Translations under genes and position numbers: made by a program
Notes under the pieces: generated by a model
The model's database searches: none
Seen by the model: only the letters and a program-made list of their open reading frames with translations
What the model was told of the DNA's origin: nothing
Assembly: GCA_037953625.1 (NCBI GenBank)
Contig: CM075649.1
Location: 93,067,290 to 93,131,289, forward strand
Length of the DNA: 64,000 bases
Reading direction: 5' to 3'
From: Crotalaria pallida
Taxonomy: Eukaryota > Streptophyta > Magnoliopsida > Fabales > Fabaceae
Shown here: one piece after another, positions 22,805 to 34,575 of the stretch
Layout of the letters: every line of letters starts with the position of its first letter
Numbering within the stretch: position 1 is the first letter of the stretch

Positions 22805-25800
22805 ATGATGACTGAATTTTATGATAAATAGGAAAATAAAATTCTGGAAATTTTTGTGTTCTTAAAATGTATGAATTTGTATTTTATAGAAAATTTGTAT
22901 TTGTTTGAATTATTTTATTGCCTTTTGTTTGGATTCAAGATGAATGTATGATTAAGGATAATAAGAAGAGAGTGATGAACAAAAATTAAAATTTTATGAG
23001 TATGATGATGATGAGGCCGTGAGACCTATGAGATTTTTGAGTAAAAATAACAATTTGTATTTATGTATAAGGAATGGAAACTAAATTAAATTGAATAAGT
23101 TTAATGTAATATTTAAAAAAAATGATTTTTACCTTGTCTTTTTCTTTTCTGGACCGTGGCATGTGTATATATATATATATATTACATGGTAGTTGTTGTT
23201 AACATGTGTATATTTGTTATGTGGCTTAATTCTTAGAAAAAGTATAAACAAATGGGTGTTATTCGATCTTTGATGCTTTAATAATAACATGTAATTGTTT
23301 TGTGCAATAAAATTAAATTCTGGATTTTTTATGTTGTTGGCCGAAAAGTATAATTTTTTTTAGTAAAAGTTACAAATGATTTATGGTGTTTTTGTTTGAT
23401 AATTCAAGGAGTAATTGGGTGATTTTATTAAGGAAAAATAGATTAATAAGAATGGTATTTTTGTGTGTGATGACATGACTATGTGATTGAGTTAAGTTGT
23501 GTGTTTAGTTGCTGTAAAAAAATGATTTTTATGAAATATGTCTATTTTATATTTTATTGATGGTTAAAACAATTATTTGAATGTATAATATTATGTAACT
23601 ATGATGTATAGGTGTTTTAAAAAAAATTAAAAATATTTTTCCTAATTATTTAATAGTGGCCGAATTATTTAGAAAGAAAGAATAAGGTTTGATAATTTTC
23701 CTAATTGATTTGATATTTGTTTGATGTGAATAGATGATTATTAGTATATATAAGAAATGAATTATGAAAAATAATTAATTCTGGAAATTTATTTTAATTC
23801 TGGAAAATTATTATTTTATTAAGATATAAGACCCCAAATGATTATTTTTATGTGTGTTAGTAGTTCTTAATTTGTATGTAATTGTTTAAGTATGTTTCCT
23901 TTATTTTCTTAAGATAATGCAACAAAATGTGGTGGCTTTACAGCAAGTGAAACTATTTTATGTGACTTAGATTTAATCATTTTAATATAATAGAGTTCGT
24001 AAAGAGAATTTAGGAAAAAACGGCACGTGTTTTTGATTTACCGTTCAAGAGAAAATGAGTTTTTAAGAATGCTTATATATGCTGTCCAAAAATGTAAAAT
24101 GTGTTGCATCCATGATAGAACTTGTTCTTGAATGATTTAATATGTCAATTTCATGCTAAGATTTTAGTATAAGTGTTTAGGATTAAAAATGAATTATAAA
24201 AGTAATTTTAGGAATGTATAGGTGATGTTGTATGTGTTTGAATAAATTATTGTTTGGACTTATGTGGATATGTGAATAATGATTGTAGAATGTTCTTAAG
24301 AGATGGTGGCATGTAGGGTAATATTAGGACGTTCCGTATCATTTCAAAGGTCGGAACTAGTGATCTATTCAGGTGAGTAGTAGAACGGCAATTGTGTGTG
24401 TGTGTCCCGCCGTTCATACGAAAACACGATCCCTTTATAATGATTGTATATGTTATGGATTCTGATTTATTATGATGTTGGCTTTATTATGAGGTTTATA
24501 TATTGTTAAATGCATAATGATAACATGTCTGGCTTATATGTTAAAAATCTGGTTATTGGAAGTTAATGGATTGATATGATGTTATATTGGATAATTTTGA
24601 GAATTGATTAAAGGCTTTATGGTTAAGGAATTGATATGGAATCTGTATGGAAATTTATAAAAGTTTGTAATGTTATCCCTTGATCGCACTGTCAAAGTGA
24701 CGTGCTTGATCATTAAGTTTTTCCGGCCACGTGACTGGAACTCCGTGGTTATGAGTTCAGTTTGAAATCCGCTGTAATTTGGAAGCGCCTGTGATAAGTC
24801 AATCCCTTAGCGGTCGAGACCCGTTAGAAGTGTGGATAGAATGGGTCGACCACAATTAGGAATGGTTAACTTAGTAAAACATTTCAATAATTTAAAAGAT
24901 TTAGGAACCCCTTTCTAAACCTTGCGTTGAGAGTGAAGTAGTGGAGAGGAAAGACACCCTGTTTATCTACGGATACTCAGGTATGCTTGGAGGCTGGAGC
25001 CCCTTCAAGTGGTGATTGCAATAGGGGAAGGCAAGGATGGTGAAACGTCAAGAAGCCTCGAGTAGTTCTCTAGGCGGGACGGGACTACAATGGCAAGGTT
25101 CACTGGAATCTGGACTTTCGTCGTGGTAAGGACTGCAGGCCAACTGGAGAGAGTGCTGTCACCCCCTTGAGCAAATCCTAGATGGTGAGAGGGAACCTGA
25201 ACGAGGATAGAAGTCGGTAGGTGTTTGGTTTTGGAAACTTTTGTGGAATAAATCTTGTTGACCACCGGCGTCTGGTCACATGAATTTTGATATCTTACTT
25301 ACCACCGGCGTCTGGTACCGCCTTTCATTTACCGACTTCGATACCGACGTGGTTAGGGTTCCTGTGCGTCCCATCTGCTTTCCGAACTAGGATATGGTTG
25401 GACTTGTGGAGGAGATGTAACGTGTGTGATATCCATACCTTGAACCTCGGTAATGGTACCCCCTTTTGATTTACCGATGGTATGAAACTTAGAGACTAAA
25501 GAAAATTAAATATAACGGCTATGGTTTTTAAGAGGTACACCCTTTTTGGGAAAAGATTTTATGGTAACAAAATGTAATAAGGTAATGGTAATAATGATGT
25601 ACATGTTTGTGTGGTCTTAATATTCCCCTATGGTAAGCCCACGCCGTCGATGATAATATCGTTCGGAAGTGCTTACTCTCTCTTTTTCCCTTTCCTGTGG
25701 ACATTGGGGAACAATGTCCACAGATGGCAGATCTAGGAGTGGTAGCTTAAAAGAGGATCATGAGATGACGCACATACAAGGAGGAAGCAGAAGCGGCAAT

Positions 25801-26279
25801 CGAGGAATCTTCTAGACACTTGTGATGGGAGATGGCAATGAAGACTTGTAGTATAAGATAGGATAGTCTTTGCCTTGTATCCTATCTTAAGGTGATTAGG
25901 ACATGATTAATCTGTCCCGAATGTAAGCCCAGTTGAAATATGGATTATGTTAAATGGAATAAAAGAAGTTCTTTTGATTATGTATGAAGTTCATTTAGAT
26001 AATTAAATGTGTTTCCGTCAGTTAACCATCAAATAAATTTGGGATCACAAAAAGGAGCTTTTTGGAAATAAGTTAGTAACATCTCTTTTTGGAAAGGAAT
26101 TTTATGTTGCAAGTTTATGAATCAAATAATTTGAGACCAAGTGAATCAAATTGTTTTACAAAATCCTTTTTGTTAAAAGAATTAAAATGAACTGACTTTG
26201 GAAATGTTTATTATTAAAAAAAAAAATGGCGCAAATTTTTGGTGAAAACTCTATGTTCCAAATCGGGGTGTTACATTTA

Positions 26280-26291
26280 GTGGTATCAGAG
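26280..26291 (+). other. primer binding site (tRNA-Met), gag-only element B
   Basis: TGGTATCAGAGC starts five bases after the LTR2 end at 26274, the same spacing as copy A. Confidence 0.93.
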
Positions 26292-26468
26292 CGATGGTTG
26301 TCCTTAGTGGCCTTAAGCATAGTCTTACAAGCTTTCTTTGTGTGACTCTGTTTGTTAATATGTAGGATGAATGTCCTTTGTGGCTTTAAGCATAGCCTTA
26401 TATGCTTTTCTTGTATGACCCTCTGCTTAGTCTAAGACATAAAACTTCACGTGTGTAGAAGAATCGCA

Positions 26469-27680
26469 ATGGCACGTCGACAAGCAAATGAGGAACCGAT
26501 GAACGCTCAACAACAAGCTGCTATCATGGCCCAAACAGCTGCGGTTTTGGCAGGAGTAAGGGACAACATGAACCTGATGCTCCAATAACTTCAACAGAAT
26601 CAGAATGCAAATGCTGATGGACAAGGAATCAGAGGCCTTGATGAGTTTTGCCGCAGAAATCCAAAGGAGTTTGCTGGAGGATATGCATCGGAGGAGGCTG
26701 AAGCATGGATAACGAGTCTGGAAAGGATATTCGGGGGAATCGTGCAGTGCACAGATGAACAGAAGATTGCCTATGCTGGATACATGATGGTAGAAGAAGC
26801 GGCCGACTGGTGGCGTAATGAGAGGCAAGCATTAGCAGGAGAAGCTGGAGTGATGACTTGGAATCAGTTCAAGGATAGGCTTTTGGTGAAATACTTCCCG
26901 GAACATCTAAGGACAGCTAAGGAATTGGAGTTCCTGCGATTGGAACAAGGTAGCATGAGTGTAGGTGAGTATGCTGCCAAATTTGAGAATCTGGCGAAGT
27001 TTATGCCTTACTATGGAGAAGCTGGGAATGAGAGGTCTAAGTGTGCGAAATTTTTGGATGGACTAAAGCCGGAAATTAAGCAAGCCCTTGCGCCCCTGGA
27101 AATTAATGTGTTTACAACTTTGGTGAATAAGGGAAGTATTGTGGAAAGTGGTTTGAAGCCAAGGAACTTGACAGGAAAGTCAGCTGCACAAGCTTCAAGT
27201 GGTGGTCCTATGAGGCACTCCCCAGAAACTGGAAACCAGAACAGTAGAGCCCGACATCAAGGTCCTTATAAGCAGGGAAGTGGACAAAGAGACAACAGAT
27301 TTGGAGGCAACAATTCGGCTGGAAGTAACAATCGTGGTAGTGGAAATCGGAACAGGTTTGGGAATGATCATAACAACAATTGGAATAATCAAAACAATAA
27401 TGGGAACCGAGGGGACCATGGGAATGCTAGTGGTAACAATGGAGATGTTGTCGGAGGACAAATTACTGCACCTCCACTTTGCAACAAGTGCAACAAGAAT
27501 TATTATGGACCCAACTGTCCTTATGAAAATCCCAATTGCTTCAACTGCAACAAACCGGGACACATTTCGAAGAATTGTAGGGAACCAAAGCGTGAAATGG
27601 GTTCTGAAAGACCAAAGGGAAACGGAAGAGTGTTCGCTATGGCTGGGAATAAGGATTCTAATGCTACTAGTCGTTCTTAG
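26469..27680 (+). pseudogene. gag: gag-only polyprotein, copy B (one nonsense codon)
   Basis: Same 403-codon Gag frame as copy A, with the proper ATG start (MARRQANEEPMNAQ). A TAA at 26586-26588 replaces the CAA of copy A, within the Gln-rich N terminus; the rest is open to the TAG at 27680. Contains the same Retrotrans_gag domain and CCHC knuckle (CFNCNKPGHISKNC). By hand count about 26 of 1,212 bases differ from copy A. The disabling mutations differ, so both copies were intact when they separated. No pol follows. Confidence 0.9.
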
Positions 27681-27886
27681 GATTGATGTTTTGTATTAAA
27701 TGTTGTTTGAACGAAGTGGATTTATCCACTCGTCTTGTCTAGACTTTTGATTGTTTTGTTACTTGACTTGTTTTGAAGGAGTTTTCCTTCTCGTACTTTG
27801 ATATTTTAAGTTGGAATTTTTAAGATTCAATGCATGAATGCAGTTATTTTCATAAGAATGTTATGCCTTATTTTCAATAGCATAGT

Positions 27887-27906
27887 ATTTCTCGGGGACG
27901 AGAAAT
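27887..27906 (+). other. pre-PPT hairpin, element B
   Basis: ATTTCTCG with CGAGAAAT around GGGA, identical to the copy at 10296-10315, four bases before the PPT. Confidence 0.75.
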
Positions 27907-27910
27907 CTCT

Positions 27911-27924
27911 AAGTTGGGGAGGAT
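27911..27924 (+). other. polypurine tract, element B
   Basis: AAGTTGGGGAGGAT directly before the LTR3 start TGTGAGACCTGC at 27925. Confidence 0.88.
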
Positions 27925-29273
27925 TGTGAGACCTGCAATTTTACCCAATTTAATTAAATTATAATAATTGTATTTTTGCTTTATTTTATTTGGTGGTATT
28001 TATTTTAAGAATAATTTAATGGAATTTGTTATTAAAAAGTTGGTTTTGGTTATATAATTATATATATGTGGCGTTAATACATATATATATATATATATAT
28101 GCATATAATAATAAATTTCTAATTAATAAATGAGAAAATTATTTCTGGGATAGAAATAATTAGTAAGTATATTTGTATCTTAGAAAAATAATTTTGAAGT
28201 GATTTTATTGGTGTTTTGATAGAAAAATGTAATTTTTCAAGTTATAGTGTTTTGACTTAGAAAATTCATATCTTTTTAACCGTAAGTCAGAAAATTACGA
28301 ATTTTATATGACAACGATCGTATCGAAATATAGTATTTGAATATGTAAGAATAAAATTTTTATTTGAACATATACGAATAAGTACTGTACAGTAGGAGAA
28401 AACGAATCTTTAGTGTTTTTAACTTAGAAAAATTATTTTGGAGCATAAAATAAATTATTGGACTATAAAATAATTTTATTTATATATTTAAATATTTATC
28501 TAAATACCTACTGGTTGCACCGTCCAAATCTTAGCATTTTTCTAATTATTTCTGAATTATTAAAAATGAAAGCTTTAATGTGATTGGTCAATTATGTGGT
28601 GAATTCAAAATGGGCCAATGAAAATTTTTTCTCCTCATTTTTTTTATGTGTGTGCCGTCCAGAAATTAGGAGGGAGAGAAAAGAATATTTTCTGAAAATT
28701 GTGGGAATTAAAATGCCTTAGTTTTTAGTAAAATCCAATTTAATGCATGTATGATTCCAAGTGATGAATTAAAAAAAATCTGACTAAGCATGGATAAGGG
28801 GGGACGAATTTTGATCAGATTTTTGGGGAAAAAAATTGTCTTCTCTTCATCTATAAATAGGCTATGGCATTCTCACATTTCACACACACAACTTACTATT
28901 ACTTTGAGACAAAAAAAAATTCAAGAGAGGCTTGTACAAGAGAGAGGGTGGCGAGTTATTCTTGAGGAAGAGGAGGAAAAATTTTCATCATCATTTTGAA
29001 GTTCATTTAGCTTAAGGAAGAGAGGTAACAATAAACTTATGTTTTTGATCTATTTTCATCTCTTATTCTATTGTTATTTAGTAAATCATAATCTCTAATT
29101 CCTTCTATGATAAAGAATAAGAACTAAAATTTCTGACTTCTATTTTGATATTGAAATAAGATTATTGATAGTGTTTTGATATTTTTTTTGGGTCATATGA
29201 ATTGAGGTTTAAGAAAAAGGGACAAAATGAATTGTTTAAAGGGATAATCTCCCCTTTTTCCTTAACCCATGAT
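27925..29273 (+). repeat. LTR3 of the gag-only array, truncated
   Basis: Corresponds to 10334-11686 of LTR2 and stops at the same base where the Tat element entered LTR2 (ends CATGAT). The TATA box is at 28852-28860. Divergence from LTR2 is uneven: about 13 changes in the first 617 bp and about 3 in the remaining 757 bp. Confidence 0.9.
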
Positions 29274-29649
29274 TGTGGTGGACTCGGCTTAGCCGAGCTC
29301 CTCGGAACCCTCGCTCAGGGCCTGATGACCCTGTAGGAAGCACTCTGTGTGCTTGGCCGAGCTCAAAAGCTCAACGGCCGAACAGACACCAGACACGGGC
29401 CGACCTTATTCTCCTACCATGGTCCGACCTCCTTGTCCGACACCACGCAGAGATTCCGATACCAAGGACAGGATGACGTGCACATCTTATCCACAAGGAC
29501 AGCTCATCCACTCATAGCTCATTACAGGCTGGCCCTACTTGGGCCTCAAGCAAGCCCATTAGGGCAACCAGCTCCTCCCTATAAGTAGCTCCGTACTACA
29601 TGGGGCTCAGGTATGTCCTTTAACCCTAATTGTCACCTTCACACACCAA
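29274..29649 (+). repeat. 376-bp fragment of the Tat LTR
   Basis: Begins TGTGGTGGACTCGG and follows the Tat 5' LTR to CACACACCA at about 29649, then stops without an LTR end. At six of eight sites where the two full Tat LTRs differ in this span it has the 5' LTR base; at the other two it matches the 3' LTR. Confidence 0.92.
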
Positions 29650-31609
29650 TGCTTGCTTCTTTAACCTTTCAATTGAACTTAACCCTTTTTACTGGTTTCT
29701 ATTTCTTTGTCATATTTAGATTTTAAAAATATGTTTAGGTTGGGTTTAAGTTCATTAGATAGGTATTGTACCCACATGCTTTTCCACTATAATCATTGGG
29801 AATTGAAATTAGTTATGAAACCAATTAAAATTGTCACTTCTTGGTTATAGAAACATTATTTAATCTCTTAGATACTATCCTAACTGATGCTTGATTAATC
29901 AATTGGTTAAATTAGTATCTTGGCAATCCTTACTTTTCTTTTACATGGTTCCGCAGTTAATTCTTCTTCTATTCATTTTGACACCACTCTAGTTATTTCA
30001 ATTTCATGCACATCTTTGCAAATAACAAATATCAAAGAATACGGAGGGTCAAAAGGACTAGCACCATTTGAAACTAGGAAGTCACTCATTCTTCATACAA
30101 GGTGTTCAAACTTCTAGATTTTGATGACATCACCTCCCAATGAATGTAAGTATCGGGGTGATCACTCCCAATCCTACATTCCATTTGTGGTAATAGTCTT
30201 CGTTATCCAGATTAAGTCTTTACACTTCATGCTAACAACTCATTATTTCAAAAGCTCATTTTATATAAACATCATTCATCTTCACTTTTTGTTAGTTCAA
30301 TACTAAGGGTTTCTCTTTCTCTTTCCAATTTCATAAATTCTTTTCATTCATTTATTTATTCATTCATTCAGTCTTTTGCCACCAAATAAATTGTTTGCAA
30401 ATGGGTAAGTAATCTATTCTTTCTCTTACCTCGAATCCCTAGTGTGCTCTCCTAGGTTTCGGGTACAATATATCATTTTCTTTTGGCATAATCTCAACTC
30501 ATTTCATATACTTTCCATTTGCAAAAAAATTTTTTCCTTTTCATATCATTTCTCGCCCCATTTTCGGGCCTCTTTCACTTTTCTTGCCTCTCATAGGCTT
30601 TAATTTTCTTTTCTTTTTCTTTTTCTCTTGCCTCCTCTCGGGCTTTCACTTTTCTTGCATTTTCACTTTTCTCATTTTGGGTATTGTTTGTACCAGAAAC
30701 TCATCATTCTCTTTCATCATAGTCATAATCTCATAACATTCACCCGACCGACGTGATACGTTTCTCAATATCAGGGTCAACATGCGTCCATGTCACCCAA
30801 CTCTTTTCTCTTTTCTCTTTTTCTCGGTCTGATTCCATTCCACTCTTAAAAAGCTCCGCCCCCTTTTCTAGGGAAAGACCTAACCGGGAGTAAGTGTCCC
30901 TCCACCAATGCTTGCATGGTACTGACCTCTCTCTCGGTCCAGTACAACTTGGGTTGAAGGCTCAAGTTGGCTATAGCAGGGAACCACCTCAACTGGTCAA
31001 CGAAGTGACTCTGTGACCAATAAAATTATCGTGGTTAATGTGGAACCAATCCCCCGACACGGTTGGCCAGTCCTTGTCCTCCTAGCAGATCAAAGTTACA
31101 CCCAACGACAATTCCTAGTCACATACCACTCACGTCCGTCGGTTCCAAGAACCTTCACGTCAGGCCTTTCCCTCCTTTGATTATACTTCTATGTATGACA
31201 GGTTACATTCTCAATTGGACTCAAATTTAATGCATAACTTCTTTAAATTGGATTGCTCGATTTATTTAGAATCCCATTTACTACTTTGATTCTTTTCTCC
31301 CCATTTCTTTCATAAATTGTGCATCCTTTGATGGGTTCCAAGTTAATTGAGTAATCTTTGAATTGTGTCATTTCTTCAATCAACATTTATAACACATAAC
31401 AATTTTTTTTAGAATGTAATCAGTTTACATAGATTATCTTACCAAGGTCATTAAAAAGGAAAACTAATTTTTGACAACAAACAATTGTTTTGAATGAAGC
31501 ATATGATTGGTTTAAAAAGGTACTTTTTGTTTGTAAGGGTTTTCATTTTCATTGGCCTTAGCGTAATTCTCCCATAACTCATGTTGTGGTGCATAATGCA
31601 ATTGATTCT
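29650..31609 (-). mobile_element. internal region (left part) of a minus-strand LTR element, non-coding
   Basis: AT- and pyrimidine-rich DNA with no convincing ORF. It belongs to the same element as 40840-41730, whose PBS and 5' LTR lie at 41716-41727 and 41731. The left end, with PPT and 3' LTR, is missing at the 29649 junction. The last five bases (31605-31609, ATTCT) are the target duplication of the LARD. A poly-pyrimidine stretch near 30520-30700 is low complexity. Confidence 0.6.
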
Positions 31610-33211
31610 TGTAACATCCTACATTTTTATACTTTAAGAAAATACTTAATTTAATATTTATTTGTGAATATATTCGGGGTTTATAAAAACTTTTGACAGA
31701 GTTCCCTTTAAAAGTTGGACTTTCCCCGAAATTCGATTAAACCTGTCAGTCCAGAACAGTTTGCAAATCGAGTAAAATAAAACTTTCAATTCAAAATAAA
31801 CAAGTACATATAACTGTTCGATATACAAAACGCTTAAACCAAATAAAATCATTAAATTACAATTATATTTACAAACTCTACTTATTACAATATAACCTAT
31901 GAATGGTTGCTCAACCTCGTGACCCTTGGGTCACTTATACCAATATACTCTCTACTATGAGTATACCGTTCTCGGCCTTGATCCTTTTGTGCCTGTCTCC
32001 TTGGTGTACCTAATATGTCCACTGTAAGGGTGAGTACTTTGAAATCTAGATCAAAGAAAACGCTTAAAAACAGTAATAAATCATAAAGAGGTATATTCAA
32101 ACACAAACAATAACAATTATACGATTCACCATTCAATTAGCAAGTAAGGCACAATAACACTATTTCGTTTATGACCTCTACATATAAGGGTATAATACTT
32201 TTATATAATGCTACAATACACAATCACATGGTTATGCCTTGCTATCGTCACACTTAGGTGAATTAATTATCGAATCCAACGTTGAACACTTTATTTCCTT
32301 TCAAACACTTTTACACTTTTGTATTGGATTCGACGAATTAAAGCACCTTCATAATGCATTCACACTTTCCCTTTCACTTGCACACTTTTCACTTTACTTT
32401 TAACACTTTTACACTTTTAACGATTGGGTACATTGTGCTTCACATTCTCCCCGCAGGAGGGTTCCTCACACAATGTACCTAAACATTTTTAACACTTTAA
32501 CTTTTAACACTTTAACACCATTGGGTACATTGTGCTTCACATTCTCCCCGCAGGAGGGTTGAGGGTTCCTCACACAATGTACCTATACACTTTCCCTTTT
32601 CCATGTCAATAATAACACAACCACCTCACAACCCTCCCTCCACTTTGGGGAAAAACCGACCAGGAGTAAGCATTTCTCAACCTCTAGTTGGGTGCTTCAC
32701 CTCCACTTAGGAAGGTCCCTCGCTCACCCGCTTGCACAACACTTCACCTCCACTTAGGAAGGTTCCTCATGCGATTTGGGTTGATTTGTCCAAATCGGGC
32801 TTTAGCAGAAATCACCCTCGACTGGCCCAAAGAAACCAAAGTAAATAGAATTATTATGGTTTGCATAGAACCAACCCCCAATACGGGAAGCAAACCCGTA
32901 TCCTTTGCAGGATCAAAGTTCTCCATAATAATTCCTAACATTTACTCTTGTCCTCATCAATCGCGAAGCGACGTGTGTTTTTCCCCGACTCCTAACGTCC
33001 ACCTTTTCACCATGCATGATCCAATATCCTAAGTGTTTCTCAATTGAATTTAAGACTCTCTTTGTTCTTTAGAAAATGTCATTTAATTGGTTTAAACTCA
33101 ATTGAGAAATACTTGGCCCTATTTAATGCATAACTATATGAATGTCATTTACAATTTATTTATATACACTTTGATAATAATAATACAAACAATATCAATC
33201 AACAATCAGTC

Positions 33212-33229
33212 GACATACTCAGGTATGTC
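33212..33229 (-). other. CTGA-loop hairpin in the LARD LTR
   Basis: GACATAC and GTATGTC form a perfect 7-bp stem; the loop is CTGA on the transcribed minus strand. The other LTR copy is at 39514-39531. Related hairpins with covarying stems are at 44261-44276 and 44340-44355. Confidence 0.7.
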
Positions 33230-33842
33230 TCAGGGACTGTAATTTAAATCATCTTCCTAGGGTTCTTCACTTCCTACTTAACAATTTATAAAAATCAATT
33301 AATATAACATATATACATAAATAACATATCCCTAATACTTAGAGTTTCTAACTATACTCTACCCTCCTACCCATCAACCTAACCAATCAATAATATACCC
33401 AATTATAACTCTATTACTATTAATAAACCCTTCCTCTAATACTAGACCAAAGTACACCCCTTACCTCTTGAAGAGAAGAGGAGAAAGTGAGAGATTGAGG
33501 GAGCACCAATACCCACTCCAATCCAAGCTCCTATGTGCTTCCTCTCTTGATTCCTATGACTCCTCAAGCTCCTAGGATGAGTTGAAGCTCCAATTGCACA
33601 CTTTAGGGTTTAGGGTTCAATTTGGGGGTTTTGAGAAGGAGGGATTAAATTGAGATTTAAAAGAGGGAAAATGATTGGGGATTGATAGGGAGATGATGTG
33701 CGGTGTTAATGTCTTGAGTTTTTGATGTTAACTTGATGGATTGAAGAGCCAAAGAGGGAAGGAGAAGAAGAACTTCGAAGAAGAGGAAGAGGGAAATGAG
33801 TTCAGCACCCAAAAATCGTGTTTTTAAGCTGATCTGACGGTG

Positions 33843-34101
33843 GTTACTCGATTAACCACTTGGGTTAATCGAGTAACCCATGTAAATTTGGCTTAGAACA
33901 GCCTTCGGCCTTACTCGATTAGTCGCATGCTTACTCGATTAATTCGTGAGCATCATTCGGCCTTACTCGATTAATCGCATGCTTACTCGATTAATTCGTG
34001 AGCATCATTCGGCCTTACTCGATTAACTCAAGTGTTAATCGAGTAACTTAAGTTCACCCTTCGACCATTACTCGATTAACTCCAGTGTTACTCGAGTAAC
34101 C
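33843..34101 (-). repeat. array of TTACTCGATTAA / TTAATCGAGTAA motifs
   Basis: Ten copies of TTACTCGATTA or its reverse complement within about 260 bp, partly in a 54-bp tandem unit containing GCATGCTTACTCGATTAATT, partly as facing pairs able to fold. The second LTR carries the same array at about 40145-40402. It lies about 440-690 bp inside the LTR start, in the U3 side. Confidence 0.8.
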
Positions 34102-34537
34102 AGTTCAGCCCACTTAAACCCTTGCACTTCGAAGTGCCATAACTTTTTCATTAACCGTCGGATCTTGCTCAAATTTTGAGGCAAGCTTCCTAACACACTT
34201 ATCTTAATATCCAACGGTGGAATTTGGGTTTAGAGCTATGGATCTTTTATTCTTAATTTCCTAAAGTCCTATGCTCTTAATCCTTAAATAACATTTCTAA
34301 ACAACAATCTTAACCTAACACATTCCTTTCTCTTCACTCTAACCCTATTCGAACTTACTTCTATTTCATATAAACCCACTCTGAGCTAACTACTACACTC
34401 GAAACACTTAAACACACACTAATCCTAATACCAATTAACGTTTTCGACTGAAAATCGAAACCTAAGAAAGCTACGACGCGTAGGGCAATTCTATTTGCTA
34501 AGGCATCTAAACACTTACTAAATTTGGGGATGTTACA

Positions 34538-34575
34538 ATTCTCCCCCACTTATATGAATTTCGTCCCCGAAATTC
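34538..34575 (-). other. PPT and pre-PPT hairpin of the LARD
   Basis: On the minus strand the PPT is AAGTGGGGGAGAAT (34551 to 34538). Four bases upstream of it is the hairpin GAATTTCG (34556-34563) with CGAAATTC (34568-34575), loop GGGA on the minus strand. Confidence 0.85.

Larger units (their letters stand above)
10334..26274 (+). repeat. LTR2 of the gag-only array, split by the Tat element
   Basis: The LTR consists of 10334-11686 plus 22810-26274, about 4.8 kb without the insertion. It begins TGTGAAACCCGC after a PPT and ends GGGGTGTTACA before a second PBS at 26280. It is therefore both the 3' LTR of gag A and the 5' LTR of gag B, which makes the locus a tandem array rather than two separate insertions. 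Bases 23380-23960 hold LTR sequence that LTR1 has lost. No gene is visible in either half. Confidence 0.88.
31610..34537 (-). repeat. 3' LTR of the LARD
   Basis: On the minus strand it starts at 34537 with TGTAACATCCCC and ends at 31610 with ATGTTACA. It contains hairpins at 31919-31934 (GTGACCC/GGGTCAC), 31944-31965 (TATACTC/GAGTATA) and 33212-33229, a 95-bp tandem duplication near 32420-32585 (ATTGGGTACATTGTGCTTC), and the TTACTCGATTAA array at 33843-34101. No gene. Confidence 0.93.

Noticed and set aside
32688..33032. 114-codon ORF repeated at 38990-39334
   Set aside because: Again the two LTRs of one element; no recognisable protein.
33600..33626. Telomere-like TTTAGGG repeats (also near 39905)
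   Set aside because: Only two units, present identically in both LTRs; chance sequence in the LTR.
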